Assembly (NCBI RefSeq): GCF_014191605.1
Contig: NZ_JACHWU010000009.1
Location: 22,016 to 86,015 of the forward strand
Direction of reading: 5' to 3'
DNA from: Prauserella isguenensis
Lineage (GTDB): Bacteria; Actinomycetota; Actinomycetes; Mycobacteriales; Pseudonocardiaceae
DNA length: 64,000 nt
The stretch's first letter is position 1. Each line of letters starts with the position of its first letter. Made by a program: the position numbers and the translations under genes. The notes beneath the pieces were generated by a model. It saw only the letters and a program-made list of their open reading frames with translations, had not been told where the DNA came from and did not search any database. Positions 1 to 8,713 of the stretch are shown here, piece after piece.

Positions 1-1
1 G

Positions 2-484
2 TGGCCGGATGTCGGCGACGACGCGCTGCTCGCCCGCGCCGACGAGTGGCTCGAACCGGAGCTGTCGGCCGCGCGCCGCCGGGCCGACCTGGCACGGATC
101 GACACGGCGTCGTCCCTGCGCAGGCTGCTGCCGTGGCAGGAGGCGCGCAGGCTCGACGAACTCGCCCCCGAGCGGATCGACGTGCCGTCCGGGTCCAGCG
201 TCCGCGTCGACTACTCCGGTGACGATCCGGTGCTGGCGGTGAAACTCCAGGAGACGTTCGGCTGGCGCGCCACCCCGCGGATCGCAGGCGGCAACGTGCC
301 TGTCGTGCTGCACCTGCTCTCGCCGGCGGGCAGGCCGGCCGCCGTGACGTCCGATGTGGACTCGTTCTGGGATTCGGGGTACGCCTCGGTGCGGGCCGAA
401 CTACGCGGCCGATACCCGAAACACCCGTGGCCCGACGACCCGCGCACCGCCACGCCGACCCGCGGGACGAAACGCAGGACCTGA
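2..484 (+). CDS. hrpB: ATP-dependent helicase HrpB, C-terminal fragment
   Basis: This is the last 160 residues of an open frame entering from outside the window, so no start is visible. The fragment resembles the HrpB C-terminal domain of DEAH-box helicases: it carries a segment like LRRLLPWQEARRLDELAPE, then a beta-rich stretch with VKLQETFGW, PVVLHLLSPAGRP and VTSDVDSFW, and ends with the RGRYPKHPWPDDP segment typical of the family tail. HrpB is a cytoplasmic DExH helicase of poorly defined role in RNA or DNA handling. The helicase core motifs lie upstream of the window, so the call rests on the C-terminal signature only. Confidence 0.85.
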   Translation, partial: WPDVGDDALLARADEWLEPELSAARRRADLARIDTASSLRRLLPWQEARRLDELAPERIDVPSGSSVRVDYSGDDPVLAVKLQETFGWRATPRIAGGNVPVVLHLLSPAGRPAAVTSDVDSFWDSGYASVRAELRGRYPKHPWPDDPRTATPTRGTKRRT

Positions 485-501
485 CAGCGCCGTGACCGTT
501 C

Positions 502-1296
502 TCAGCTGAAGAGCGACCGCTCCGGCCGGGCGGGCAGTCGCTCGGCGAGTTCGGGATCGTCCTCGTAGTGCAGACCGAGGCTGACGGCCTCACGGATCTG
601 CTGCCGGTTCTCGCGCACCACCTCGGCGAAGAAATGGTCGATGCGATCATCGGCGAGCACTTCCAGCACGATGCGGATCACCGTGTCGGTCACCGAATGG
701 ACGACCTCGTCGTGGAACGGCAGCCGCGAGAACCGGCCCGCCTGCGGATCGTTCTTGAGCTTCTCGGTGACGATCTCGCGCAGCATCTCCTGGTTCTGCG
801 ACAGCGACCGCGCCAGGTTCTCCGGATAGTTGCCGGTCTCGAGGACCTTCACCACCTCGTCGAGCACGACGACCGTCACGGGCTTCTTGATGGCCTGCAC
901 GATCGTCGTCGAATAGCGCTCGACGAGCTTCTGCGTGAAACGTTCCCCGAAGGCCCGGTCCGCGGTGCGCGCAAGCCGCACGACCACCACGACGATGCGC
1001 AGCAGGCGGAACCCACGCAGCGCCGGGTGGGCGATCGGGATCATGCCGAGGATCTCGTACCACCCGCGGACAGGGAACATCTTGTCCCAGCCCGCCCGGT
1101 GCCATCGCCACAGGAATTCGACGAGGAACACACCGCAGATCGCCGTGTCGACGACGAAGATCGTCTGCGCCGTCTCCGCTGGGACGTCGAAGAACATCAG
1201 GTAGCACAGCAGCGCCACCGAGCCGGCGGCGAGCACGAGCATCGCCAGGTCGACGAGGCTCGGCCGACGCCCGGCCCGCGGCGTTCCGGTGGTCAT
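502..1296 (-). CDS. Voltage-gated-channel-like membrane protein
   Basis: The 264-residue product has an N-terminal membrane part of about three to four hydrophobic segments in the first 110 residues. It includes VFLVEFLWRWHRAGWDKMFPVRGWYEILGMIP, similar to the S2-S3 voltage-sensor region of ion transport proteins, and an arginine-containing segment LRGFRLLRIVVVVVRLAR resembling an S4 helix. The last 150 residues are soluble and helical, and I see no pore loop or selectivity filter. It could be a voltage-sensor-only protein rather than a channel. I chose the ATG at 1296; an in-frame GTG lies at 1314. The gene is convergent with hrpB, 17 bp apart. Function is unknown. Confidence 0.7.
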   Translation of the reverse strand: MTTGTPRAGRRPSLVDLAMLVLAAGSVALLCYLMFFDVPAETAQTIFVVDTAICGVFLVEFLWRWHRAGWDKMFPVRGWYEILGMIPIAHPALRGFRLLRIVVVVVRLARTADRAFGERFTQKLVERYSTTIVQAIKKPVTVVVLDEVVKVLETGNYPENLARSLSQNQEMLREIVTEKLKNDPQAGRFSRLPFHDEVVHSVTDTVIRIVLEVLADDRIDHFFAEVVRENRQQIREAVSLGLHYEDDPELAERLPARPERSLFS

Positions 1297-1430
1297 GGGC
1301 GCACATTGTGCCACCTGTGATCACTCACACGCGTACAGCGCGTCGACCGCCCTCCGCAGCCGGCCTGTGCCCTCGAGGGCCCCTCGGGGCGTTGAGCGCC
1401 ACTACGGTGCCTTTGGCTGCGCCCCGTACG

Positions 1431-2144
1431 TCAGGTGGTCGTCGCTCGGACGAACGACAGCACCTGGGGTTGCGACACGGCGTAGGCGGCCTCGTTGACC
1501 TCGGCACCGTGACTGCGGGTGTCGCTGAAGCCGTGGTGGGCCTCGGGGTACAGGTGGACGATGCTGGCGGCGCCGGTGCGCGACTGCAGGCCCTCCTGCA
1601 GCTTGGCGAACACCTCGTGGGGAACGATCGTGTCCTGCCCCGGGTAGAGCATCATCACCGGCGCGCCGATCCGCGGAGTCTGCTCGAACGGGTCGGCCGT
1701 GTGGTTGTCCGCGGGCGTGGCGGGCACCGTCGGGTGGTAGGCGACGACGTTGGCGAGCCGCTCGTCCCGCGCCCCCAGCAACAGTGCGAATCGCCCACCG
1801 AGGCAGTAACCGATCACGCCCACCTTCGTCAGCCCGAGCTCGCCGAACATGTGGTCCAGCAGCCGCTGCATCTCCGCCAGGCACGTCTCGTCGTCGAGGC
1901 CGTGCATCAGTTCGACCATGGTGTCGAGCTCGTGATCGTCCATGCTCACGCCGTGGAACGGGTCCCAGCTCAGGGTCGTGACGCCGGCCTCGGCGAGTTC
2001 GGCGGCGAACTCACGGACTCGCTGTCCGATGCCGGTGATCATGGGAAGCAGCAGCATCCCTGCGCCCGTCGGCTCGGCAGGGCGCGCCAGATACGCGCCC
2101 AGGCCGCCGACACCGATCGTCGAAGTGTCGATCTCCTCTGCCAT
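1431..2144 (-). CDS. Dienelactone hydrolase family protein
   Basis: This 237-residue alpha/beta hydrolase matches the length of dienelactone hydrolases. The Cys-Asp-His triad of the family is visible: the nucleophile elbow GYCLGG, the aspartate in MLYPGQDTIVP, and the histidine in YPEAHHGFSD. The family hydrolyses lactones or esters such as dienelactone in chlorocatechol breakdown, but many genomic members have no assigned substrate and nothing nearby suggests an aromatic pathway. The ATG at 2144 was chosen because the homologous sequence begins there (MAEEIDTSTIG); the longer frame upstream is not coding-like. It is divergent from the small gene at 2193. Confidence 0.85.
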   Translation of the reverse strand: MAEEIDTSTIGVGGLGAYLARPAEPTGAGMLLLPMITGIGQRVREFAAELAEAGVTTLSWDPFHGVSMDDHELDTMVELMHGLDDETCLAEMQRLLDHMFGELGLTKVGVIGYCLGGRFALLLGARDERLANVVAYHPTVPATPADNHTADPFEQTPRIGAPVMMLYPGQDTIVPHEVFAKLQEGLQSRTGAASIVHLYPEAHHGFSDTRSHGAEVNEAAYAVSQPQVLSFVRATTT

Positions 2145-2192
2145 GGGTGCGAAACTATCCCTCACCTGCACAGCCGTCCGCGGAGGGGATCG

Positions 2193-2417
2193 ATGACGAC
2201 GGACCGCACGCTCGCCGAGCAGCTCGACGGACCCCATTTCGACGGGTTGCCCGCCGGTATCGACGCCCTTCCCGATGAGCAGAAACAGGTGCTCGCCGAC
2301 GCGCTGCGGCAGGCCAGGCGCCGGCAGGCCGCGGCGCTGCAGGAGTCGGCCGACAGCGCGTTGTCGCACATCCCGTTCTTCATCCGGCCCGCGGTCCGCA
2401 AGGCGGTGGGACTGTGA
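2193..2417 (+). CDS. Small hypothetical protein
   Basis: A 74-residue charged, helix-rich protein I do not recognise. It has an Arg/Gln/Ala-rich middle (ADALRQARRRQAAALQ) and a short hydrophobic end (SALSHIPFFIRPAVRKAV). The ATG at 2193 follows a GGAGGGG ribosome-binding sequence. Its stop overlaps the GTG start of the next gene by 4 bp, so the two are translationally coupled and probably act together. Confidence 0.65.
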   Translation: MTTDRTLAEQLDGPHFDGLPAGIDALPDEQKQVLADALRQARRRQAAALQESADSALSHIPFFIRPAVRKAVGL

Positions 2418-3193
2418 CCGGGGCGCTCGACCGGCTCGCCGCGCGCGCCGAGATCGTCAAGCTCGCCCGGGTGCTCGGCCAATCGGAACAGCGCCTGGAG
2501 TTCCTGCGGGACGTGCCCGCCGCCGACATCCGCGCGTTGCGCGATCAGGCCACCGAGGCTCTGCACGGCGCGCACCAACCGGTATTGCGCAAGCTCGTGG
2601 CGGCCAGCGGGATCATCCCGGTCCCGGTGCTGGTGACACTGGCGCAGAAGGCGTTCGGACCACTGCTCAGCGCACGTCTGGCCGGGCTGATCGACGGCGA
2701 CCGGGGCGTGGCGATCGCGCTGAAGCTGCCCGCACCGTTCCTCGCCGATGTCGCGGCGGAGCTCGATCCGCGCCGCGCCGTCCACATCCTCTCCGAACTG
2801 CCGACGGCCACCGTCACCGACGTCAGCAGGGAACTACGCAGACGCGAGGACTGGATCACCCTCGGCCGGTTCGTCGGCGGCGTGCCTCCCGAGATCGCCG
2901 AGGCCGGCCTGGCCGAGCTGAACGAACGACAGGTCCTCGAGGTCGCGTTCGTCGTCGACGACAAGTCGTCGCTGAGCACGCTGGTCGCACGCCAGCCGGC
3001 GGAACAGTGTGCCGCCTACGCCCGCGCGGCCGACGAGTACGACCTGTGGCACGCGCTGTTCGACCTGCTCGCGCACCTCGACGACGGCCTGCGGGAACGC
3101 CTCGTCACCGCAGGCCTCGACGAGGACCCCGAGCTCCATTCCCGCGCCCACGAAGCCGCCGCGGACCTCGGCGTCGAGTCCCTGCTGACCTGA
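2414..3193 (+). CDS. Hypothetical helical protein with MgtE-N-like repeats
   Basis: This is a 259-residue, largely alpha-helical protein with a GTG start overlapping the previous stop. The segment FLADVAAELDPRRAVHILSELP, followed by similar stretches (ITLGRFVGGVPPEIAEAGLAEL), looks like the short helical repeats of MgtE N-terminal domains, where aspartate-rich loops sense magnesium. There is no transporter domain here, so it would be a free-standing sensor- or scaffold-like protein. The resemblance is from eye only. No catalytic motif is visible. It is convergent with hutI, 66 bp away. Confidence 0.65.
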   Translation: MTGALDRLAARAEIVKLARVLGQSEQRLEFLRDVPAADIRALRDQATEALHGAHQPVLRKLVAASGIIPVPVLVTLAQKAFGPLLSARLAGLIDGDRGVAIALKLPAPFLADVAAELDPRRAVHILSELPTATVTDVSRELRRREDWITLGRFVGGVPPEIAEAGLAELNERQVLEVAFVVDDKSSLSTLVARQPAEQCAAYARAADEYDLWHALFDLLAHLDDGLRERLVTAGLDEDPELHSRAHEAAADLGVESLLT

Positions 3194-3259
3194 CGGCCCG
3201 GCCCGCGGCACAGCGGTCGCCGGCGAGCCCAGCGGTCGTGCGGGTGCAGGACACGCAGG

Positions 3260-4507
3260 TCAGGCCGCGCGGTGGCCGCAGCGCCACACGGCCCACGTGA
3301 GCGGGACGCCGGGCCGGTAGGCGAGGTGGGTGGCCGACGGTGCGTCGAGTACGTGCAGGTCGGCGCGCGCACCGGCACGCACCGTGCCGACGGCGCCGTC
3401 GCCGGTGTCACGGCGCAGGGCCCGCGCGCCGCCCGCGGTTGCGGCCCACACGGCCTCGCGCACCGTCAGGCCCATCTGCAACACGGCCGTCGCCACACAG
3501 AACGCCATGGACGTCGTGTACGAACTGCCCGGGTTGGCGTTGCTGGCGAGGGCGACGGCGGCACCCGCGTCCCACAGCCTCCGCGCCGGGGCGAGCGGCT
3601 GCCGGGTGGACAGGTCGCACGCGGGCAGAAGGGTCGCGACGGTCGACGACGAGGCCAGCGCGTCGACGTCCTCGTCGGTCAGGTGGGTGCAGTGGTCGAC
3701 ACTCGCCGCGTCGTGGCGCACCGCGAGCCGCACGCCGGGCCCGTTGCCGAGCTGGTTGCCGTGCACCCGCACCCCGAGGCCCCTGGTCGCGGCCGCTGCC
3801 ACGATGCGCTCGGACTGCGCCTCGTCGAACGCACCCGCTTCGCAGAACACGTCGACCCACGCGGCGTACGGGGCGACGGCGTCGAGCATGTCGCCGCACA
3901 CGAGGTCCACGTAGGACTCCGCGTCGGCCCCGGGCGGTACGAGGTGCGCGCCGAGATAGGTCACCTCGTCGGCGTGCCGGGCGGCGAGCCGGGCCGAGCG
4001 GGTCTCGTCCTCGACGGTCAGGCCGTAGCCGGTCTTCGTCTCCAGGCACGTCGTGCCCTGCCGGACGGCCTCGTCGAGGTGGGCCGTCAGGTTGGCTTCG
4101 AGGTCCGCGTCGCTCGCCGCCCGCGTGCGGGCGACGGTCGTGGCGATGCCGCCCGCCTGGTACGGCTCCCCCGCCATGCGCGCCTCGAACTCGGCGGTGC
4201 GGTCGCCCACGAAGACGAGGTGCGTGTGGCTGTCCACCCAGCCGGGCAGCACCGCGCGCCCGCCGACGTCCACGGCGGCGTCGGCCGCCGGAGCCACGGC
4301 GGACTCGCCCACCCAGGCGATCCGATCGGCCTCCAGTACGACCGCTGCGTCGCGCAGGATCCCCAGCCCGGGATCGTTCGTGGTCAGCTCGCCGATACCG
4401 GTGATCAGAGTGGACGCCGGGTGCACAGTGGACGGCGGGTGCACAGTGGACGGCGGGTGCGGCGGGGCCGTCGAGGGGTCGGCGGCGGGACGCGGGTTCG
4501 GGGTCAT
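3260..4507 (-). CDS. hutI: Imidazolonepropionase
   Basis: HutI opens the ring of 4-imidazolone-5-propionate to give N-formimino-L-glutamate, the third step of histidine degradation. The 415-residue frame has the amidohydrolase features DSHTHL (His94, His96), RVHGNQLG (His249) and DHCTHL (His272). The position normally held by the metal-binding aspartate in the D-x-NPGS motif reads Asn323 (ASNANPGSSY), which is unusual. The N-terminus carries a low-complexity extension with repeated STVHPP from an 18-bp tandem DNA repeat around 4420-4456. The ATG at 4507 overlaps the hutF stop by 4 bp. It is the last gene of the hut operon. Confidence 0.92.
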   Translation of the reverse strand: MTPNPRPAADPSTAPPHPPSTVHPPSTVHPASTLITGIGELTTNDPGLGILRDAAVVLEADRIAWVGESAVAPAADAAVDVGGRAVLPGWVDSHTHLVFVGDRTAEFEARMAGEPYQAGGIATTVARTRAASDADLEANLTAHLDEAVRQGTTCLETKTGYGLTVEDETRSARLAARHADEVTYLGAHLVPPGADAESYVDLVCGDMLDAVAPYAAWVDVFCEAGAFDEAQSERIVAAAATRGLGVRVHGNQLGNGPGVRLAVRHDAASVDHCTHLTDEDVDALASSSTVATLLPACDLSTRQPLAPARRLWDAGAAVALASNANPGSSYTTSMAFCVATAVLQMGLTVREAVWAATAGGARALRRDTGDGAVGTVRAGARADLHVLDAPSATHLAYRPGVPLTWAVWRCGHRAA

Positions 4508-5880
4508 AGTAGTTTTCCGATCTCGGCCGCCAGGTCGGCGGCGGGACGTTCGATACGAGTGTGCTCCCCGTCGGATACCACGGACCGCCCGGCGACGAGC
4601 ACGTCGGTGACGTCGGCCCCGGTCGCGGTGAGCGGGGCGCCGTCGGGTGCCCCGCCCGCGGTGCGGACCGAGTCGAGTCGCACGGTCACGAGGTCGGCCT
4701 GCCCGCCCGGTTCGATCCGGCCGACGTCGTCGAAGCCGATCGCGGCGTGGTCGGTCGCCGCGGCGACCAGGTCGTCGACGGCGAATCTGCCGCGCGCCTC
4801 CGCGGCCAGCCGTTCGTTCAGTTCCAGCGCCCGCGTCTCCTCGAAGGCGTCGATCACGGCGTGGCTGTCGCTGCCCAGACACAGCCGCACGCCCGCTGCC
4901 GCCAACGCCGAGGCGGGCCCGATGCCGTCGCCCAGGTCACGTTCGGTCGTGGGGCAGAAGCACGCCCGCGTCCGCGACGCTCCGAGTGTCGACATGTCGT
5001 CGTCGGTCAGATGCGTCGCGTGGACGGCGGTGGTGCGCTCGGCCAGCACGCCGTGACGCGCCAACAGCGCCGTCGGCGTCACGCCGTGCACCCGCAGGCA
5101 GTCCTCGTTCTCGGCGCGCTGCTCGGACAGGTGGACGTGGAGCGGCCTGCCCGCTGCCCACTCGGCCACGACGGGCAGTTGCGGCGCCGGCACGGCGCGC
5201 ACCGAATGCGCAGCCGCCCCGACGACGACGTGCTCACCGCCGGGCCGGAAATCCTCCGCCCGGGAGGCCCAGCCGTCGGCGTCGCCGTCACCGAACCGCA
5301 GCTGGACACCCTCGAGGGGCTTGTCCGGACCGCCCGCGAGGTAGCACGTGTCGAGCAGGCAGATACGGATCCCGGCGTCGGCGGCCGCCGCGACGAGCGC
5401 GGCGCTCATCGCGTTCGGATCGTCGTAGCGCCTGCCGCCCGGGCCGTGGTGCAGGTAGTGGAACTCACCGACGCTCGTGTACCCGGCCAGCACCATCTCC
5501 GCGTAGACGGCCCGCGCGAGACGGTAGTACGCGTCCGGGTCGAGCCGTTCGGCGAGGCGGTACATCAGCGCGCGCCAGGTCCAGAACGTGCCGCGGTCGC
5601 CGTGCGTGCGCCCGCGCAGCGCTCGGTGGAACGCGTGCGAGTGCGCGTTCGCCATGCCGGGCAACGTCAGACCCCGCAACGTCCGGCCGCGCCGTGCTCT
5701 GCCGGGTTCGACCGCGACGATCGCCCCGCCGGCCACGTCGACGCCCACACCCTCGGCCACCCCGCCGGGCAGCCAGGCGTACTCGCACCAGTACTCGCTC
5801 ACCCCGGCCGCGGCGGTGCTCCGGGTCCCACGGCTCCGCGGCCCACGGCTGTCCGGCTCATCACGCACCGGCCCGCTCAC
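4504..5880 (-). CDS. hutF: Formimidoylglutamate deiminase
   Basis: HutF removes ammonia from N-formimino-L-glutamate to give N-formyl-L-glutamate, the five-step branch of histidine breakdown. The 458-residue protein belongs to the metal-dependent amidohydrolases and has NAHSHAFHRAL near residue 80, the GAAAHSVRAV motif, HLSEQ, HATHLTDDD and the LCLGSDSH aspartate motif, all as in known HutF proteins. The start at 5880 overlaps the preceding M20 gene stop by 4 bp. Presence of HutF implies that a deformylase is needed downstream to release formate and glutamate. Confidence 0.92.
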   Translation of the reverse strand: MSGPVRDEPDSRGPRSRGTRSTAAAGVSEYWCEYAWLPGGVAEGVGVDVAGGAIVAVEPGRARRGRTLRGLTLPGMANAHSHAFHRALRGRTHGDRGTFWTWRALMYRLAERLDPDAYYRLARAVYAEMVLAGYTSVGEFHYLHHGPGGRRYDDPNAMSAALVAAAADAGIRICLLDTCYLAGGPDKPLEGVQLRFGDGDADGWASRAEDFRPGGEHVVVGAAAHSVRAVPAPQLPVVAEWAAGRPLHVHLSEQRAENEDCLRVHGVTPTALLARHGVLAERTTAVHATHLTDDDMSTLGASRTRACFCPTTERDLGDGIGPASALAAAGVRLCLGSDSHAVIDAFEETRALELNERLAAEARGRFAVDDLVAAATDHAAIGFDDVGRIEPGGQADLVTVRLDSVRTAGGAPDGAPLTATGADVTDVLVAGRSVVSDGEHTRIERPAADLAAEIGKLL

Positions 5881-7100
5881 GCCGACAGCCCCGACAACAC
5901 GGTCGCCAGCGCCTCCGCACCGGCGTCCACATCGGAGTCCTCGGCGAACTCCTCGGGGGCGTGGCTGACGCCGGTCGGGTTGCGCACGTACAGCATCGCC
6001 GCGGGCACGTGTGCCGACAGCACGGCCGCGTCGTGCCCGGCGCCGGTCGGCAGCGCGGGCACGCCGCCCAGTTGGGCCGACACCGCGTCGCGCAGCGCCG
6101 GGTCGAACACCACCTCGTCACCCCACGACTCCTCGCTCAGCGCGACGGTGCAGCCCTCCGCCTCGGCGGCGGCCCGCGCCGCGGACTCGACGTCCCGCAC
6201 CACCGACGGCACGTCGGGACCCCGGGCGTCGAGCCAGAGGTCCACGGTCGAGGCGATGACGTTGGTGCCACCGGGGTTCGCCGCGAGTCTGCCGACCGTG
6301 GCGCGCGTTCCGGGGGCGGACGCGGCGATACGGCGCACGGCGGCGACGGTCTCCGCGGCGGGCAGCATCGGATCCCGGCGATCGTCCATGGGGGTCGCTC
6401 CGGCGTGGTTGCCCTGGCCCGCGAACGTCAGCCGCCACCGCCCGTGCGCGATCACGGTGCTGCCGACGGCGACGGGCCCGCCGAGATCGATCAGGCCGCG
6501 CCCTTGTTCGACGTGCAGTTCGACGAACCTGCCGATACGGCCGACGAAGTCCGGATCGGCACCGATGCGCTCCGGGTCGAGGCCGGCGCCCCGCACGGCG
6601 TCGGCGAACGTCGTGCCGTCGGGATCGCGCAGCCGGAGGGCCTTCTCCGCGGGCAACGACCCGGTCAGCAGCCGCGATCCGAGGCACGGCACGCCGAACC
6701 GGCCGCCCTCCTCCTCGCTGAACACGACGACGCCCAGCGGCTTCGCAGGTGTCACACCCCGCGCCCGCAGAATGTCCACTGCGGTCAGTGCACTCACGAC
6801 GCCCAGTGGCCCGTCGAACGCTCCGCCACCGGGAACCGAGTCGAGATGGCTGCCGGTGACGACCGCGTCCGGGCCGGGGGCGCCCCACCACGCCCAGAGA
6901 TTGCCGCACCGGTCCTGCTCGAGATCGAGCCCGCGACGCCGCGCCTCGCCCGCGAACCACTCACGCAGTTCCAGCTCGGCGGTGTCGAACACGTGCCGGG
7001 AGTATCCGCCGCGCGTGCGGTCGCGCCCGACGTCGGCGATGTCGGCGAGCAGTCCGCTCGCGCTCGGCTCCGGTGTGCCTGTCACGTCCGCCATGGTCAC
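5877..7100 (-). CDS. M20-family amidohydrolase (allantoate amidohydrolase-like), candidate N-formylglutamate deformylase
   Basis: This 407-residue protein belongs to the M20 peptidase group of allantoate amidohydrolases and N-carbamoyl-amino-acid hydrolases. Metal-binding motifs are visible: [42 protein letters not shown], and the [11 protein letters not shown] and TGAGHDA segments. Homologues are usually annotated for allantoate, but no purine genes are near. Its position between hutU and hutF, with 4-bp overlaps on both sides, argues for a job in histidine degradation; replacing HutG as deformylase of N-formylglutamate is my inference. The GTG at 7100 gives the operon overlap; an ATG at 7094 is possible. 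Confidence 0.85.
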   Translation of the reverse strand: MTMADVTGTPEPSASGLLADIADVGRDRTRGGYSRHVFDTAELELREWFAGEARRRGLDLEQDRCGNLWAWWGAPGPDAVVTGSHLDSVPGGGAFDGPLGVVSALTAVDILRARGVTPAKPLGVVVFSEEEGGRFGVPCLGSRLLTGSLPAEKALRLRDPDGTTFADAVRGAGLDPERIGADPDFVGRIGRFVELHVEQGRGLIDLGGPVAVGSTVIAHGRWRLTFAGQGNHAGATPMDDRRDPMLPAAETVAAVRRIAASAPGTRATVGRLAANPGGTNVIASTVDLWLDARGPDVPSVVRDVESAARAAAEAEGCTVALSEESWGDEVVFDPALRDAVSAQLGGVPALPTGAGHDAAVLSAHVPAAMLYVRNPTGVSHAPEEFAEDSDVDAGAEALATVLSGLSA

Positions 7101-8713
7101 CGCCGCATCGGCACGGTCAGGCCACCGGCCGTGGCGGCCTCCGCGGCACGCTCGTACCCGGCGTCGACGTGCCGCAGCACTCCGGTGGCGGGGTCGTTGC
7201 TGAGCACCCGTTCGAGCTTGCGAGCGGCGAGCTCGGTCCCGTCGGCGACGGTGACCTGGCCCGCGTGGATCGAACGGCCCATGCCGACGCCGCCGCCGTG
7301 GTGGATGGACACCCAGGTCGCGCCGGAGGCCGTGTTGACAAGGGCGTTCAACAGCGGCCAGTCCGCGATCGCATCAGAACCGTCCATCATGGACTCGGTC
7401 TCGCGGTACGGTGAGGCGACGCTGCCCGAGTCGAGGTGGTCCCGGCCGATGACGACCGGTGCCGAGAGCTGCCCGCTGGCGACCATCTCGTTGAACCGCA
7501 GGCCGGCCAGATGCCGCTCGCCGTGACCGAGCCAGCAGAGCCGGGCGGGCAGGCCCTGGAACGACACCCGCTCGCCCGCCATGCGGATCCAGCGCGCGAG
7601 CGACTCGTTCTCGGGGAACAGCTCCAGCACGGCCCTGTCGGTGGCGGCGATGTCCGCCGGGTCGCCCGAGAGTGCAGCCCACCGGAACGGGCCCTTGCCC
7701 TCGCAGAACAGCGGCCGGATGTAGGCGGGCACGAAGCCGGGGAAGTCGAACGCCCGCTCGTACCCGCCGGCCTGAGCCTCGCTGCGCAGCGAGTTGCCGT
7801 AGTCGAACACCTCGGCGCCGCGGTCGGAGAACCCGACCATCGCCCTCACGTGCTCGGCCATCGACTCCCGCGCCCGGTCGGTGAACTCGTCGGGCTTGGC
7901 GGCGGCGTAGTCGTGCCAGTCCCCGACGTCCACACCGGACGGCAAGTAGGCCAGCGGATCGTGTGCCGACGTCTGGTCGGTGACGATGTCGACGTCGACG
8001 TCTCGGCGTAGCAGTTCGGGCAGGATCTCGGCGGCGTTGCCGATCACGCCGACCGACAGCGCGCGGCGGTTCGCCTTGGCCGTCGTCACGCGGGTGATCG
8101 CGTCGTCGAGGTCGGTGGCCAGCTCGTCGAGGTAGGCGGTCTCGAGCCGGCGCTGCGCGCGGTGCGGATCGCACTCGATCACCAGGGCCGCGCCGTCGTT
8201 CATCGTCACCGCAAGCGGTTGCGCACCGCCCATGCCGCCGAGCCCCGCGGTGACCGTCAGGGTGCCGGCGAGCGTGCCGCCGAAGCGTTTCTCCGCCACG
8301 GCCGCGAACGTCTCGTACGTGCCCTGGAGGATGCCCTGGGTGCCGATGTAGATCCACGACCCGGCGGTCATCTGGCCGTACATCGTCAACCCCATGGCCT
8401 CGAGCCTGCGGAACTCCGGCCAGTTGGCCCAGTCGCCGACGAGGTTGGAGTTGGCGATGAGCACGCGCGGCGCCCACTCGTGGGTGCTCAACACGCCGAC
8501 GGGTTTGCCCGACTGCACGAGCAGGGTCTCGTCCTCGGCCACCGTGGCCAGCGTGGCGGCGATGGCGTCGTAACTGGCCCGGTCACGGGCGGCCTTGCCC
8601 GTGCCGCCGTAGACGACGAGGTCCTCGGGCCGCTCGGCGACCTCGGGATCGAGGTTGTTGCGCAGCATCCGCAGCGCAGCCTCGGTCTGCCAGTTCTTGG
8701 TGGTCAGGCTCAT
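7097..8713 (-). CDS. hutU: Urocanate hydratase
   Basis: HutU hydrates urocanate to 4-imidazolone-5-propionate using tightly bound NAD as an electrophile. The 538-residue product has the expected length and conserved segments throughout: [13 protein letters not shown] near residue 35, [24 protein letters not shown], the glycine-rich [16 protein letters not shown] for NAD binding, and [22 protein letters not shown]. The ATG at 8713 overlaps the hutH stop by 4 bp, and its own stop overlaps the M20 gene by 4 bp. This tight packing supports one transcript from the hutH promoter. Confidence 0.95.
   Translation of the reverse strand: MSLTTKNWQTEAALRMLRNNLDPEVAERPEDLVVYGGTGKAARDRASYDAIAATLATVAEDETLLVQSGKPVGVLSTHEWAPRVLIANSNLVGDWANWPEFRRLEAMGLTMYGQMTAGSWIYIGTQGILQGTYETFAAVAEKRFGGTLAGTLTVTAGLGGMGGAQPLAVTMNDGAALVIECDPHRAQRRLETAYLDELATDLDDAITRVTTAKANRRALSVGVIGNAAEILPELLRRDVDVDIVTDQTSAHDPLAYLPSGVDVGDWHDYAAAKPDEFTDRARESMAEHVRAMVGFSDRGAEVFDYGNSLRSEAQAGGYERAFDFPGFVPAYIRPLFCEGKGPFRWAALSGDPADIAATDRAVLELFPENESLARWIRMAGERVSFQGLPARLCWLGHGERHLAGLRFNEMVASGQLSAPVVIGRDHLDSGSVASPYRETESMMDGSDAIADWPLLNALVNTASGATWVSIHHGGGVGMGRSIHAGQVTVADGTELAARKLERVLSNDPATGVLRHVDAGYERAAEAATAGGLTVPMRR

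Noticed and set aside
568..1320. 250-codon plus-strand frame opposite the channel-like gene
   Set aside because: It has histidine/arginine/aspartate-rich low-complexity content, while the opposite strand encodes a protein with clear membrane helices.
4561..7526. Very long open frames (880 and 959 codons) on the plus strand across the hut operon
   Set aside because: They lie antisense to well-recognised hutF, M20 and hutU genes and have Arg/Pro/Ala-rich nonsense composition. This is the usual GC-rich shadow effect.
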